The notes beneath the pieces are model-generated. The model did not search any database. It saw only the letters and a list, made by a program, of their open reading frames with translations, and was not told the DNA's origin. Both the position numbers and the translations under genes were made by a program. A stretch of DNA of 24,261 nt from Dictyocoela muelleri (Eukaryota; Microsporidia): assembly GCA_016256075.1 (NCBI GenBank), contig SDVU01000051.1, positions 1 to 24,261 on the forward strand, written 5' to 3'. Every line of letters starts with the position of its first letter. The stretch's first letter is position 1. Of the stretch, positions 7,363 through 16,786 are shown piece by piece.

Positions 7363-10300
7363 ATGCAAAACAAAAAAAGAAATGTTCATGAACACATCAA
7401 CAACTACAAAAACTACACAATAATCGACGAAGAAAGAAAAAACGAAAAGGTATACTTATACCTCTGTTACCTCCAAGAAGCTAAGAACTGGGTATGTTCA
7501 GTCATTAACCGTGATATAAATAATATCGAAGAATTTGAAAATGAACTGCAGAAAGGAAATATCTTGACTGATCTTGCGTTGAGATATGCACCTTCAAGTG
7601 TAGGTAAAGTATTTGTCGATGATCAGTTGCAATACCGACATACTGATAATATTAATTTTTTTATTGATAGTCTCAGGGAAATCAAACTTCCTAAGGTTTT
7701 TTATTTTGGAGTTCTGGATTGTTATGAAAAGAAAAATATTCCAAACGTCATTTTTTGTATTCATGCGCTTGCGCATTATCTCGTAAAAATTGGTAAGCCG
7801 CTTAATATCGAAAATCTTTACGGGCAGAAAATATTTTCAAAAGATGAATATGAATCAAAAGAAAAAGAGTTGAAAAACATCAAAATTCCTCAATTTTCAG
7901 AAATTCAATCTGTCATTTCAAAGGAGACTCTTGGAAACTTATTAGCACCAATTATCAAAAAACGGGTTTATGTGGCGGTGCAGAAAAGAAAAAAAGAACG
8001 CATGAAATTAATTCTTGAGAAAGAGATCGAAAGACTCGAAAATGAAAAACAAGAGGAAGAAGAAAGAGAAAGACGGGAAAAGGAACAGAAAATCTTAAAA
8101 AAAGAAAGAGAACAGAAAATGTTAGAAAAGGAACAAGAAACGCCTGAAAGTATAATGGATAAGTCAAAAGATAGCGATACTCAAGCTCTTGCTGATGACA
8201 TGTCAGAAAAAGTTAAGAGAAAGCTTTTAGCTTTACATAAAAAAAGAATCCAATCTTCGTTAAAAACTTATATTTTCAAAAAGGCCTTTGATGGTTTAAT
8301 CCAAGGGTCACCCTCCCTGTTTGGAATTAGAAAGTTTCTTTTCATTCTGAACCAAAACATTGACACTTTAAAAATTGAAAATGAAATTGAAAAATACCAT
8401 CAGAAGATAAAAAGTAAGTTGAAAGAAAATTATCTAATTGAGAGTTACATCGATCACCTTGAAATCAGCATTGGACTGTTAATGAATAACAAAATAACAA
8501 TTTCAAATATGACTAAAAGCAAACCATCAATTGACGACGTGCTTTCAATATACCCACTCGAGACAGAAGAATATAAATTCTTCCAAGATTTTTTCTACAC
8601 TCTACAAACCAAACCAAAATATATTTCAAAACTTCTAATCTCTATCTCCAGAAAACAAGCTGAAGATTTTATTTATAACTACGTTATACCTCTTTTTTCA
8701 CATTCTAAGACACAACGAGACGAGTATATGATTCATAAGTTGGTAGAAGATTTATTTAAAAGAGAATTAAAATTAAATGATCACGATAGTGTTGAAAAAA
8801 ACATTAAAAATATTAATAATGAAAATATTAAAAAGACTAATAATGAAAATAATAATGATGATAAAAATTCCTTTAACCTCGAATCATTATTGGCGACTCT
8901 TCTCGTGACAACTCACTTAAGAGTCAATCATAACAAATTCTCCGATTCTTTCCTTCCGATAATCAATTTATTGAAAGATAAAGATATTGATTGTGATCCT
9001 CTTTCAATTTCAAGGTCACTTAACATTCAGGTTTCTAACAGGATTGATTCTCTTGCTAAAGAAGAAATCAAAGACGTTTATATGAAAAGACTTTTCGAAT
9101 TTAAAAAAATATGTGACAAGTTGATCGGCGTTATTGAAGATCTCATTGAAACACTTCCCTATTCAATCAGATTTTACATAAAATTACTTCATAGTCATGA
9201 TAATTACAAAACAAAAACTGCTTTATTCTTTTTCAACGAATGTATGGTACCATTTATTTTAGCACCAGATATATTCATGTCTAAGAAAGTTGAAAATTTC
9301 AAAAACAAAGAATTAAGATCAAAATGTTATTCACTCACTTCTTTTGTCAGTAGTTTTTTATCTGAAAACAATGAAGGCAAAATTATTAATAACAAACTTA
9401 ATAAAGACCTTAATAACAGTAAGATCAACAACGATGTAGTTAAAACATCAACTCCTGATTTTTATTTCCCTCTGACGAACTTCATTAATGAATCAAAAAT
9501 AAGATTTTCAAAAATTATTGACAGGATTATTGATATTGATGAATACTTCACTCAAAGTAATACTTTCAGAATTCATAAACCGTTGGTTCAGTTCACTGGT
9601 AAAGAATCGAATTCAATTCTTTACTTATTCAAGAAAAATATTGATCAAATAACTGACGAGAGTGATAATTTTTATTCTCAGGTTGTCAACTCAAATCCGT
9701 TGAAATATAAAAACAACCATCCGATTACATTTTTCTTGAATTGTGATATTGAGGATGAAAAGCATATTTATGGAGGAATTAAGAAATCAATTATTCAGAT
9801 TTTGAATGAGAGTGATGACTGTTACAAAGACCTTTATGACTTAATTCATAATTGTAAAAATATGAAAATGATAAAATTAGCAAAAGATTTAATTAAACAG
9901 TTTGATGATCTTGAGAAAAAGGGAATTGTTTCAGAATCTAAACGATATTCTGAATTCCTAAAAATTCTTGGAAATGATATTTTGAAAATCAGCACAATAA
10001 GAGTCCAGAGAATGAAAGAATTGCAGATGAACCGAATAACATTTGAAAATACATTGAAAAGGGAAGAATATTTATTAAAAAAGAGATCAAATCTTGAAGA
10101 TCATTTCAATTCATTTACTCAAGAAATTATTTTAAAAAATAATAATGAAGAAGATCAAAATTCTAAATACGGATCGTTTAAATATGATTTGAACGATTTA
10201 TTGACCAAAGGTGTGATTAAACGGATAAACGATTTTTCTGATGAAAAATTGGAATTTGTTTTATCTTGTGATGAACCAAATATTTTTAAGTTACAAGTAA

Positions 10301-10458
10301 ATGTTTCTGGTGTCACACTGACTAGTGCTGATTTGAGACTGGATGAATTATTAAGAATGAAATATAAAGAGATTGAGTCATTTTCAATCAATAATCTGAT
10401 TGAAATTTATGTTGATAAAATGGTTGAATTGATTAATGAGTATTATTTTAAGGAGTAA
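7363..10458 (+). CDS. IQG1: IQGAP/Iqg1-like actin-ring scaffold protein
   Basis: A 1031-residue intronless protein. IQGAPs bind actin, calmodulin or myosin light chains and Rho-family GTPases, and in fungi build the contractile ring. Residues about 35-155 form a CH domain (KNWVCSVINRD, ELQKGNILTDLALRYAPSSV, IDSLREIKLPKVFYFGVLDC, CIHALAHYLVKIGKPL). Residues 205-260 are a Lys/Glu-rich coiled coil. IQSSLKTYIFKK at 296-307 is one degenerate IQ-like motif. Residues about 315-645 are a RasGAP-related domain (HLEISIGLLMNNKITISN, FFYTLQTKPKYISKLL, LPYSIRFYIK, VPFILAPDIF), split by an Asn/Lys-rich insert at 478-503. Residues about 800-1030 are the RasGAP C-terminal domain (DLLTKGVIKRI, LRLDELLRMKYKEIESF). 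Usual IQGAPs are about 1500-1650 residues, so the IQ/repeat region is strongly shortened. The start is supported by the C-run at 7353 and by the CH domain following directly. Confidence 0.92.
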   Translation: MQNKKRNVHEHINNYKNYTIIDEERKNEKVYLYLCYLQEAKNWVCSVINRDINNIEEFENELQKGNILTDLALRYAPSSVGKVFVDDQLQYRHTDNINFFIDSLREIKLPKVFYFGVLDCYEKKNIPNVIFCIHALAHYLVKIGKPLNIENLYGQKIFSKDEYESKEKELKNIKIPQFSEIQSVISKETLGNLLAPIIKKRVYVAVQKRKKERMKLILEKEIERLENEKQEEEERERREKEQKILKKEREQKMLEKEQETPESIMDKSKDSDTQALADDMSEKVKRKLLALHKKRIQSSLKTYIFKKAFDGLIQGSPSLFGIRKFLFILNQNIDTLKIENEIEKYHQKIKSKLKENYLIESYIDHLEISIGLLMNNKITISNMTKSKPSIDDVLSIYPLETEEYKFFQDFFYTLQTKPKYISKLLISISRKQAEDFIYNYVIPLFSHSKTQRDEYMIHKLVEDLFKRELKLNDHDSVEKNIKNINNENIKKTNNENNNDDKNSFNLESLLATLLVTTHLRVNHNKFSDSFLPIINLLKDKDIDCDPLSISRSLNIQVSNRIDSLAKEEIKDVYMKRLFEFKKICDKLIGVIEDLIETLPYSIRFYIKLLHSHDNYKTKTALFFFNECMVPFILAPDIFMSKKVENFKNKELRSKCYSLTSFVSSFLSENNEGKIINNKLNKDLNNSKINNDVVKTSTPDFYFPLTNFINESKIRFSKIIDRIIDIDEYFTQSNTFRIHKPLVQFTGKESNSILYLFKKNIDQITDESDNFYSQVVNSNPLKYKNNHPITFFLNCDIEDEKHIYGGIKKSIIQILNESDDCYKDLYDLIHNCKNMKMIKLAKDLIKQFDDLEKKGIVSESKRYSEFLKILGNDILKISTIRVQRMKELQMNRITFENTLKREEYLLKKRSNLEDHFNSFTQEIILKNNNEEDQNSKYGSFKYDLNDLLTKGVIKRINDFSDEKLEFVLSCDEPNIFKLQVNVSGVTLTSADLRLDELLRMKYKEIESFSINNLIEIYVDKMVELINEYYFKE

Positions 10459-10965
10459 GTTTATTAAATTATTCGTAGTTATATGATTTTTATAGTTTTT
10501 TTATTATTAATTAACTTATTTGTGTTATTTGAAGTTTATTATTTTTGTATTGCGACGATATAAGGTATAAGATAAGGATAAGGTGTTTTAAATTTGATAT
10601 TATTTTTTAAATTTTTATTTAAACCATTTTAGACTACATTGCTTCGGCTTTAGTATATTTTAAAATTCTTATTCTTAACAGTAAACATTTTTCTTATCGA
10701 AAATGAGGTGAAATTATTCAAAAATATAAATTTTTGCGTTTTTTTATATTTTTAAAAATTTAAAATTTAAAGGCCTCTTAAGCAGATTATTTTTTTAAAA
10801 ATAAAAAAATAAAGATTTTATTTCAATAATACCATTAATACAGAAATATTTAATATCACTTTACTTTAAAATAAAAAAAAAGATGTTTAAAATAAAATAT
10901 CATTATTCTCTGATATAAATAATATTATGCTTAAAAAAATAAATAGGAATTAGATTTATTATTAT
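10459..10965. other. 3' flank of the IQGAP gene, AT-rich, no gene seen
   Basis: The TAA at 10456-10458 is followed by AT-rich DNA with several AATAAA-like strings. No further open frame or RNA gene is visible before the B-box-like repeat at 10966. Confidence 0.5.
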
Positions 10966-11006
10966 GGCGCGCACAGTCCGCCACCAGGTCCGGGTCCCGA
11001 TTAAAC
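10966..11006 (+). repeat. Short B-box-like (tRNA-derived?) repeat, copy 1
   Basis: GGCGCGCACAGTCCGCCACC, then AGGTCCGGGTCCCGATTAAAC, followed by a T run. The same order (GGC.CGC..AGTCCGC.ACCAG, B-box-like core, CGAT.AAAC) occurs at 12333-12375 and 11304-11346 on the other strand. The core AGGTCCGGGTCCC resembles a Pol III B box. It is GC-rich in an AT-rich surround. A tRNA-derived SINE 3' half is the likely reading; no clear A box is seen. Confidence 0.5.
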
Positions 11007-11303
11007 TCCTTTTTAATTTGCTTTTTTTCTTAATATATTTTATTTTTTTAAGTTTTATCAAATAAATTCTCTCACTGAAATTCGAACGCCAAATATGCCT
11101 AATAATTATCTCCCAATAGACTCCAGGTCATATATTTTACTTGCTAATATTTAAATATTGGTAGAAAATATTAAATAATTTATCTCCATGTGGTCTATTA
11201 AATTAGATATATAAACTTTATTGCCTCAAATCTTATGCTTTTTCGAGAAAAAGAAACAATATCAAGTTAGTGCTACTTTTCTCATGATTTATTTGAAAAA
11301 AAG
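11007..11303. other. AT-rich spacer with one more weak B-box-like string
   Basis: At about 11078-11092 the minus strand reads GGCGTTCGAATTTCAG, which fits a B box. It lacks the rest of the repeat seen at 10966, 11304 and 12333. Nothing else is recognisable. Confidence 0.3.
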
Positions 11304-11346
11304 GGTATAAATCGATACTCGAAACTAGTAGTGAACTGTGCCCGAC
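11304..11346 (-). repeat. Short B-box-like repeat, copy 2
   Basis: Read on the minus strand: GTCGGGCACAGTTCACTACT, then AGTTTCGAGTATCGATTTATACC, followed by a T run. It aligns with the copies at 10966 and 12333. It is more diverged, which suggests an old dispersed family. Confidence 0.45.
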
Positions 11347-12332
11347 ATATTTTATATTCAGTGTATGTTGTTTAATCGTCGGTATAGAGATTAAATGTCG
11401 GGTTTGAAAAAAATCCAAAAAAATATTATAAAAAAGGATTAAAAAGATAATTAAACGTTAAGATTTTTGTATTAACTCAAATAAATTCTTTATATTAAAT
11501 ACAACCCCGGTTAAAAAAACTCCTTAACATATTCTTTTATCAACCTGGGGGTTTAATTTTTTATTTTTTTTTCAAAACAGACGATAAATCCGAATTAACC
11601 TAAGCTTCTTTTTTTATTTAAATTTTTTTGTGTACATAAATTTAAAATAAATTCTATAAATCTCTAAAAAATATAAGTTGTAATATTAAAAAAATATTTA
11701 GATATAAAAACCTTTTAATACAGGCTATCAAACTCATATAAGATGGAGAGTCAATTTTATTCAAAATTTTCTCTTGGGTAGCACAAAAAGAAATGCACAA
11801 AAGGTTGTATAGAAAAATAAAAATTACTGAATTTTTTACTTTAATAAAAGTTATGGATTTTTAAAATAAAAAATATATTACCGAAAGGTATGGTTATTTT
11901 ATTTCATCTTTAAGCCTATAACAGATTCTTTTTTTCTATAAGTCGGTCGAAGTCAGGAACCATTTTCCTTGACAAAGAAATCTTAATAATAGAAGACAAA
12001 TTTTTTATTGAAAACTTTGATCTAAACAAGTTTTTATTTAGTTACGAACATAAAAGGAGCTGTCACGGCGATATGTGCCTAAAAAAATAAAAAATACTCT
12101 TAGCACAAATTTTAATCATTAATAAAAAAATTATATTGAATATTTTATTGTATTAAAAAATATCTGTTTATAGGTAGATATAAAAAATATCAGTTATAAA
12201 AACACCGGGTCGCAAAAAAAATAAATGCGAGCCGCGTTTTGTCATCCTGTTCTAAGGCAATAAAAAAATTAAAAATTAAAAAATAAAAAATAAATAAAAA
12301 AAATTAAAATAAAAAAAATTAAAATTAAAAAA
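11347..12332. other. AT-rich sequence, no gene seen
   Basis: It contains a small imperfect inverted repeat (ACCCCGGTT at 11504-11512 against AACCTGGGGGT at 11542-11552) and A/T low-complexity runs at 12258-12332. The T run that follows the next repeat copy on the minus strand is part of this stretch. No protein or RNA gene is recognised. Confidence 0.45.
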
Positions 12333-12375
12333 GTTTCATCGAGACTCGAACTGGTAGCGGACTTGGGGCGTGCCG
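12333..12375 (-). repeat. Short B-box-like repeat, copy 3
   Basis: Read on the minus strand: CGGCACGCCCCAAGTCCGCT, ACCAGTTCGAGTCTCGATGAAAC, then a long T-rich tail (TTTTTTAATTTTAATTTTTT). AGTTCGAGTCTC is a good B-box match. The T-rich tail could supply a Pol III terminator or be a SINE-like tail. Confidence 0.5.
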
Positions 12376-12517
12376 ATTATTAATAGTCTATATTTTTAGA
12401 TTATAAATATCTAATAATTTTATAACAATATTATATTTTTTGTATGAATGATTCTATATATTATTTTATATTTTTTCATATTTAAATTATAAAAATTTAT
12501 TTTTTTCAGTGCAGTGG

Positions 12518-12565
12518 AGTTCGATTTTTTTGGCAACTTTTGATAAAACCTTAAAAAATCGAACT
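12518..12565. other. 13-bp perfect hairpin
   Basis: AGTTCGATTTTTT (12518-12530) pairs perfectly with AAAAAATCGAACT (12553-12565) across a 22-base loop. It follows CAGTGCAGTGG, which looks like a transposon end, but no partner end is found in the window. It could be a remnant of a small inverted-repeat element. Confidence 0.5.
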
Positions 12566-12786
12566 TCTTAAAAAAAAACTTTTTGGGTCTTGGGTTCTTT
12601 TCTAGCTAAATCAAGAGCCATTTATTGATTTTTATCTAAATATATTTAATTAAAATATAAAAAAAATAAAGGAAATCATAATAAAAATATATATAAATTA
12701 ATAATAATGAAAATAATTTATTTGTATCATTATAATAATCTGAATTCATTATTCTCTGGATTGTTCCAATTATTTTTTTTAAATGT

Positions 12787-13008
12787 ATGTTCTATCAATT
12801 AATCAATATTACTCATTTTAAACCGTCTTCCTTTGTCATTGAAAATTTTAGCCCAACCAAAAACACCAAGGAAATTTATATTGTTATGTTACATCAGGTG
12901 CTTCAAAAACTTCTGAATGCATCGGAACTTTATGATTCAATCCTAAATTTTTCGAAACAGTTTTTTATGAAAAATGATTATATTGTGCAATTAATACCAA
13001 CTCTTTAA
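12787..13008 (+). CDS. Short hypothetical ORF, unrecognised
   Basis: A 73-residue frame with more balanced composition than its surroundings (SFVIENFSPTKNTKEIYIVM, LHQVLQKLLNASELYDSILN). It ends in two adjacent stops. I recognise no family, signal peptide or membrane segment. A second frame of 78 residues at 13197-13433 is hydrophobic and aromatic-rich (IIMYYFLYFTPLI) and equally unplaced. Both may be relics of one decayed gene or simply chance frames. Confidence 0.2.
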   Translation: MFYQLINITHFKPSSFVIENFSPTKNTKEIYIVMLHQVLQKLLNASELYDSILNFSKQFFMKNDYIVQLIPTL

Positions 13009-13965
13009 TAATTCATAGCATGTTATTGGCATGGTTCGCGGTAAAGAACCCTTATTTAGAATATAATTGATAAAAATGTTTTTATTTAAATAGTTTAATT
13101 TTGACATTGCTATAATTATCTCTGTTCTTATATAGTTATATCAGAAACATTAACGGCTTCAGATTAAACTTTAAAAAACTAACAAAAATAAACCTATTGA
13201 AACAAATATGTGTCAGGATACAGGAATCGTGTGATTATGATCAGTATTATAAGACAATTATAATGTATTATTTCCTCTATTTTACACCTTTAATAAAAAA
13301 TTTCTTTCAGTCGTATTATTTATTGCCTCCTAAAATCCATGTTGTCGGCGGCTTAAATCATCTGCAAATGAAGAATATCCTATTGTTCCTCTACTACATA
13401 GAAGTGTTATATCTGCTTCAACTATTACACTAACTAATAACACATGTCCTTTACCCATATATATAACTTATAGAATTTACTGTATTTGGGTTTAACGATG
13501 AAGTTGATTTATTAGATAAGAACGTTTATGGTTAATATTTGATCATATTGAAAAATTTTTAAAAATATATTTAACAATACAATTATTTTAAATTTATTTT
13601 AACATTTCATTGGCAGTCACTTGTTTTGCATATATATAACAACTTTTTATACCTGAATTACAATATATTTTTTCTAAATAAATTCCACCACATAATATGC
13701 AATAAATAACTCCTTAAATATCTCGTTTTCAATTAATTTATCACATATGCTTTTTATTGTTAAAAATTCAGTATTTGTTGAAGTTAAAATATTTTATACC
13801 ATAGGTTATTTTTTGAAAGGATATAAATTTTATAAAAAAAATAATTTTAATACTTTTGTAGCTTTTTTTAGAAAATAACAATCATTATTTATTGTTTTTA
13901 AATATAATATTTAATAAATTAAAGAATTAAGTATATAGAACTTCTGCAATAACTTTATCTTGATA
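13009..13965. other. AT-rich sequence with one weak ORF
   Basis: Apart from the unplaced 78-residue frame at 13197-13433 I see no gene. GGTTC...GAACC at about 13035-13052 is a short hairpin. No repeat family from elsewhere in the window is detected here. Confidence 0.4.
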
Positions 13966-13973
13966 ATCTAGAC

Positions 13974-14833
13974 CAGTGTTTCCCAAATTTTTTTGATTCG
14001 TGCGCCCCCTTTTCATATTTAAATTTTTATCGGTACCCCCAAATATAAAAAAAATTAGAATTTCATTAAATAAACTAATGATATATTAAAAATATGAATA
14101 ATATTTTTATACTCTTTTTCGGTTCTCACACGGATTTTAGACCTCTGAAAAATGGAAAATCGTCATCAGTAAAAGTAAATCACATGATTTTTGTTTTGAA
14201 TAAGCGTAAAATCGCGAGTTAACTTATGTTATAATTATATTGATTTTATAAAACTTCCATATATGGCTAAGAATTTTACTAATATTTATACCGGAAGATA
14301 ACACAAGATCTTACGCTTATTTAAAATTAATCAAGTAATGATTCTTACTAAAGACGGTTTCCTCAAAAAGATGCGAAAAATAACCCTGGAAATAATCATT
14401 TTTTTTCTAGTTTGACACATTTACAAACATATATTTGTTTTTTATTCTAATTTTGTAAAGTGAACTTGTTTAATACTATGAAAAGTTTTTTTGTAGCATA
14501 GCAAACCCAAAAGAAATTATTTGAATAATTGTGGAATTACTGAAACTACAAATATCAATATTTTTAATTATAGAAAAAACTTAAATGATTACATCATAGC
14601 ATTGATGAATTGAAAGAAAATAAATTTATGAAAGGGTAATCTATACAATTTTGATGTAATATTTTATTGTGTAAAATGACAGCAACTCAATAGATAAATG
14701 CTTTATAATAAAAAATAATTTTATAAGAACCCCCCAAGAGCCATTTAGATATACCTAAACTTCAAAATGTTTAGGGAACCCATGAAGTATCTGAGACACC
14801 AAGGGGTCCGTATGACCACTTTGAGAAACACTG
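13974..14833. mobile_element. Complete 860-bp non-autonomous hAT element
   Basis: The left end is CAGTGTTTCCCAAA and the right end, read inward, is CAGTGTTTCTCAAAG. The element is bounded by a perfect 8-bp target duplication ATCTAGAC (13966-13973 and 14834-14841). Both the ends and the duplication (nTCTAGAn) fit hAT elements, tentatively the Charlie/Buster group. There is no transposase frame, so it would have needed one in trans. The right ~125 bp is shared with the fragment at 2510-2636. An old palindrome occupies 14157-14360. The perfect duplication suggests a fairly recent insertion. Confidence 0.88.
14157..14360. repeat. Decayed palindrome inside the hAT element
   Basis: The arms fold around the centre CCATATATGG (14257-14266). 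Matching landmarks are AATAAGCGTAAAATC on the left and, read inward from the right, AAATAAGCGTAAGATC, flanked by AAAATCGTC and AAACCGTC. Arms of about 95 bp carry many mismatches and small gaps. It is either the inner part of the element or an older foldback insertion. Confidence 0.6.
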
Positions 14834-14841
14834 ATCTAGAC

Positions 14842-15056
14842 CAATGATCTCTAAACTCCTATCCGTGGACAATTGTCGAACTGTGTAGCAAATTATACCA
14901 GTCCGTGGAGCAAATTTAGGGATATATATTTATATAACAAGTTATCAACTCCTGGTTGCCAACCCGATGAGTTGTCTGCTACCACAGTATTTAGACCTGG
15001 GGTTCCTAGTGTTCCAATAACACGTCTCTTCCTAAGCTACCAAAAATCCCGTATCT
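14842..15056. mobile_element. Truncated third copy of the hAT-type element
   Basis: It begins CAATGATCTCTAAACTCC, like the CAGTGGTCTCTAAG end at 3922. It then has GTCCGTGGAGCAAATTT and ACAAGTTATCAACTCC...TTGCCAACC, aligning in order with the left ~230 bp of the copies at 3188 and 23013. Similarity fades near 15056, so the right part is missing. A 62-residue open frame over 14873-15061 is a chance frame in this repeat. It starts directly after the ATCTAGAC octamer at 14834-14841. Confidence 0.6.
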
Positions 15057-15177
15057 ATTAAAATATCCCCCGGATAAAATTAAGGATAGATCTTATTTTT
15101 TATTTTTATACCAAATTTTATATATTAAATGATAATAAAATATTATCAAATTTTTTACAACGGGGGGAGGGAATTTG

Positions 15178-15493
15178 GGTACTAGTACCAGAATACGGAT
15201 CTAAAAATCTTTAAATCTGTCAGTTTTTATGAAATTTCTGTAATTATAATATTTTATAACTAACTAAAATCACTGTTCTTAGATATCAATGTATAATGCA
15301 AAAAGGGTATATCGCGAGTAAAATTTTTTTTTACCAAAGGGAGAAAAATTTACTCGCGATTAACCCTTTTTGGCATTATACATTGATATCTAAGAACAGT
15401 GATTTTAGTTAGTTATAAAATATTATAATTACAGAAATTTCTAAAAACAGATAGATTTAGAGATTTTTAGATCCGTATTCTGGTACTAGTACC
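15178..15493. mobile_element. 316-bp foldback element (near-perfect palindrome)
   Basis: The left arm starts GGTACTAGTACCAGAATACG and the right arm ends with its complement at 15482-15493. The arms are about 150 bp each and almost identical through TTAGATATCAATGTATAATG and AGGGTATATCGCGAGTAAA. The central loop is about 15 bases, near 15340. There is no coding capacity. No clear flanking duplication is seen, but the outer 12-mer GGTACTAGTACC is itself palindromic, which obscures one. The high arm identity points to a recent origin or ongoing arm conversion. Confidence 0.85.
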
Positions 15494-15571
15494 ATTGTAA
15501 AATATTTTTTTGTAAAAAGTCGCGATTGTGAGGGATGTGATAATTTCTTTTCAACATACCGATAAAAATCC

Positions 15572-15867
15572 GGTACTAACCTTCTTTAGGGGGTGCCGAG
15601 AAATTTAAGATGGCAAGAAACCGAAATAATAACTGATATACAAAATTTTCTGCTTTTATATAATCCCCGATTAGTTTTTTAAAATTAGCCAAATATTTAT
15701 ACTTTTTACTAATTTGGCTTTGCCAAATTAGTAAAAAGAATAAATATTTGGCTAATTTTAAAAAACTAATCGGGGATTATATAAAAGCAGAAAATTTTGT
15801 ATATCGGTTATTATTTCGGGTTCTTGCCATCTTAAATTTCTCGGCGGCGATAAAGCGGGTTATTACC
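15572..15867. mobile_element. 296-bp foldback element, second family member
   Basis: The outer ends are GGTACTAACC (15572-15581) and, read inward, GGTAATAACC (from 15867). From GCCGAGAAATTTAAGATGGC inward (15595) the arms are nearly identical up to the centre GCCAAATTAG at about 15720, with only about 3 unpaired central bases. There is no coding capacity. The GGTACTA-type end resembles the element at 15178, although the arm interiors are unrelated. AAAAAT stands just outside both ends and could be a short duplication. Confidence 0.83.
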
Positions 15868-16418
15868 AAAAATTCTCTTTATTAAACTTTATTTAAAAGA
15901 TATAATCAATAAAAACAGTGAATTGTTTAATTTAAACATTAAGATTATAATTACATCTTAAAATGACTAAATTGAAATAAAGTTCTATATATTTTCTGTA
16001 ATGAACAAAAAGATACAAAGAAGTTAACTTTTATATAAATAATTGTCCTGGAACCAGAGGGAATCTGAAACAAGGCCGTGTGACCGGGCAGATTTTCTTA
16101 TCGGTCACACGGCCTTTAAGAAAAAAAATAAAATAAAAATACGCTTAATAAGGAGAGAAATGTTTCTTTAATCAAATTAAATAGCCACAAATGTTTTTGT
16201 AATCACTGAATATCCTTTAATATTTCTAAGGAAGAAGGGTTTAGTCTAAAAATATACGAAGTGTACTAAGTGTGGTGTTTAAATGGAAGTTTTCCTTTAT
16301 CAATATTATATGCTTAGCGCATGTTTTAGATGTAAAAAATTAAGATTGTAGAAAATGAAGGGTCTGTTAAAAATGAATTTCCACTATATTTCCATTCATA
16401 AATACCGAATAATATTTC
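15868..16418. other. AT-rich spacer with one GC-rich hairpin
   Basis: No gene is seen. GGCCGTGTGACCG (16074-16086) pairs perfectly with CGGTCACACGGCC (16102-16114) across a 15-base loop and is followed by a purine-rich A run. A similar half-motif, CGGCCACGCGGCCTT, lies at about 18280-18296. It could be the core of a small inverted-repeat element. Confidence 0.5.
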
Positions 16419-16608
16419 ATTTATACTGCAAATTTTTGGAGGGGTGAAAGAAAAAAACCGAAAAAAGGGGTATTTTAATCTGATAAATTCTTAAATACAG
16501 GCATTTATTATTTTTAATAAGAATTGTAAAATTTTAGAATTTATCAGATTAAAATATTTCTGTTTTCGGTTTTTTCTTCCCCCCTCAAAAAAATGGGCTG
16601 TATAAACA
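16419..16608. mobile_element. ~190-bp decayed foldback element
   Basis: The left arm has TTTATACTGCA, TTTTTGGAGGGG, AAAAACCGAAAA and TTTTAATCTGATAAATTCT. The right arm, read inward, gives GTTTATACAGC, TTTTTTGAGGGG, AAAAACCGAAAA and TTTTAATCTGATAAATTCT. The arms are about 75 bp with moderate divergence around a 40-base AT-rich centre. No open frame. It is older than the two palindromes at 15178 and 15572. Confidence 0.75.
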
Positions 16609-16786
16609 GTTATAATCTGATATCTTATATTAAAACATTTCTTGATTAGTTTAGGTTCAGGTTTATTTTAAGACAATTGAATATTAAGAAATATACAGGA
16701 TATCACATTAAATAGGTTGTTGGTTAATTGTCATGGAGAAAAAAGCAAATTAAAAAAATTTTTTTTTACATTTTTTCAAATAAAAC

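Noticed and set aside
7955-8167. 70-residue minus-strand frame within the IQGAP gene
   Set aside because: It is the antisense of the Lys/Glu-rich coiled-coil segment, which keeps the opposite strand open by composition.
10454-10478. Possible microsporidian-type mini-intron (GTAAGT...TTCGTAG) overlapping the stop codon of the IQGAP gene, which would extend the frame by about 30 codons
   Set aside because: The RasGAP C-terminal domain already ends normally at the stop, the added residues would be a meaningless hydrophobic tail, and no typical branch-acceptor motif is present.
14873-15061. 62-residue open frame
   Set aside because: It lies wholly in a truncated hAT-type repeat and aligns at DNA level with non-coding parts of the other copies.
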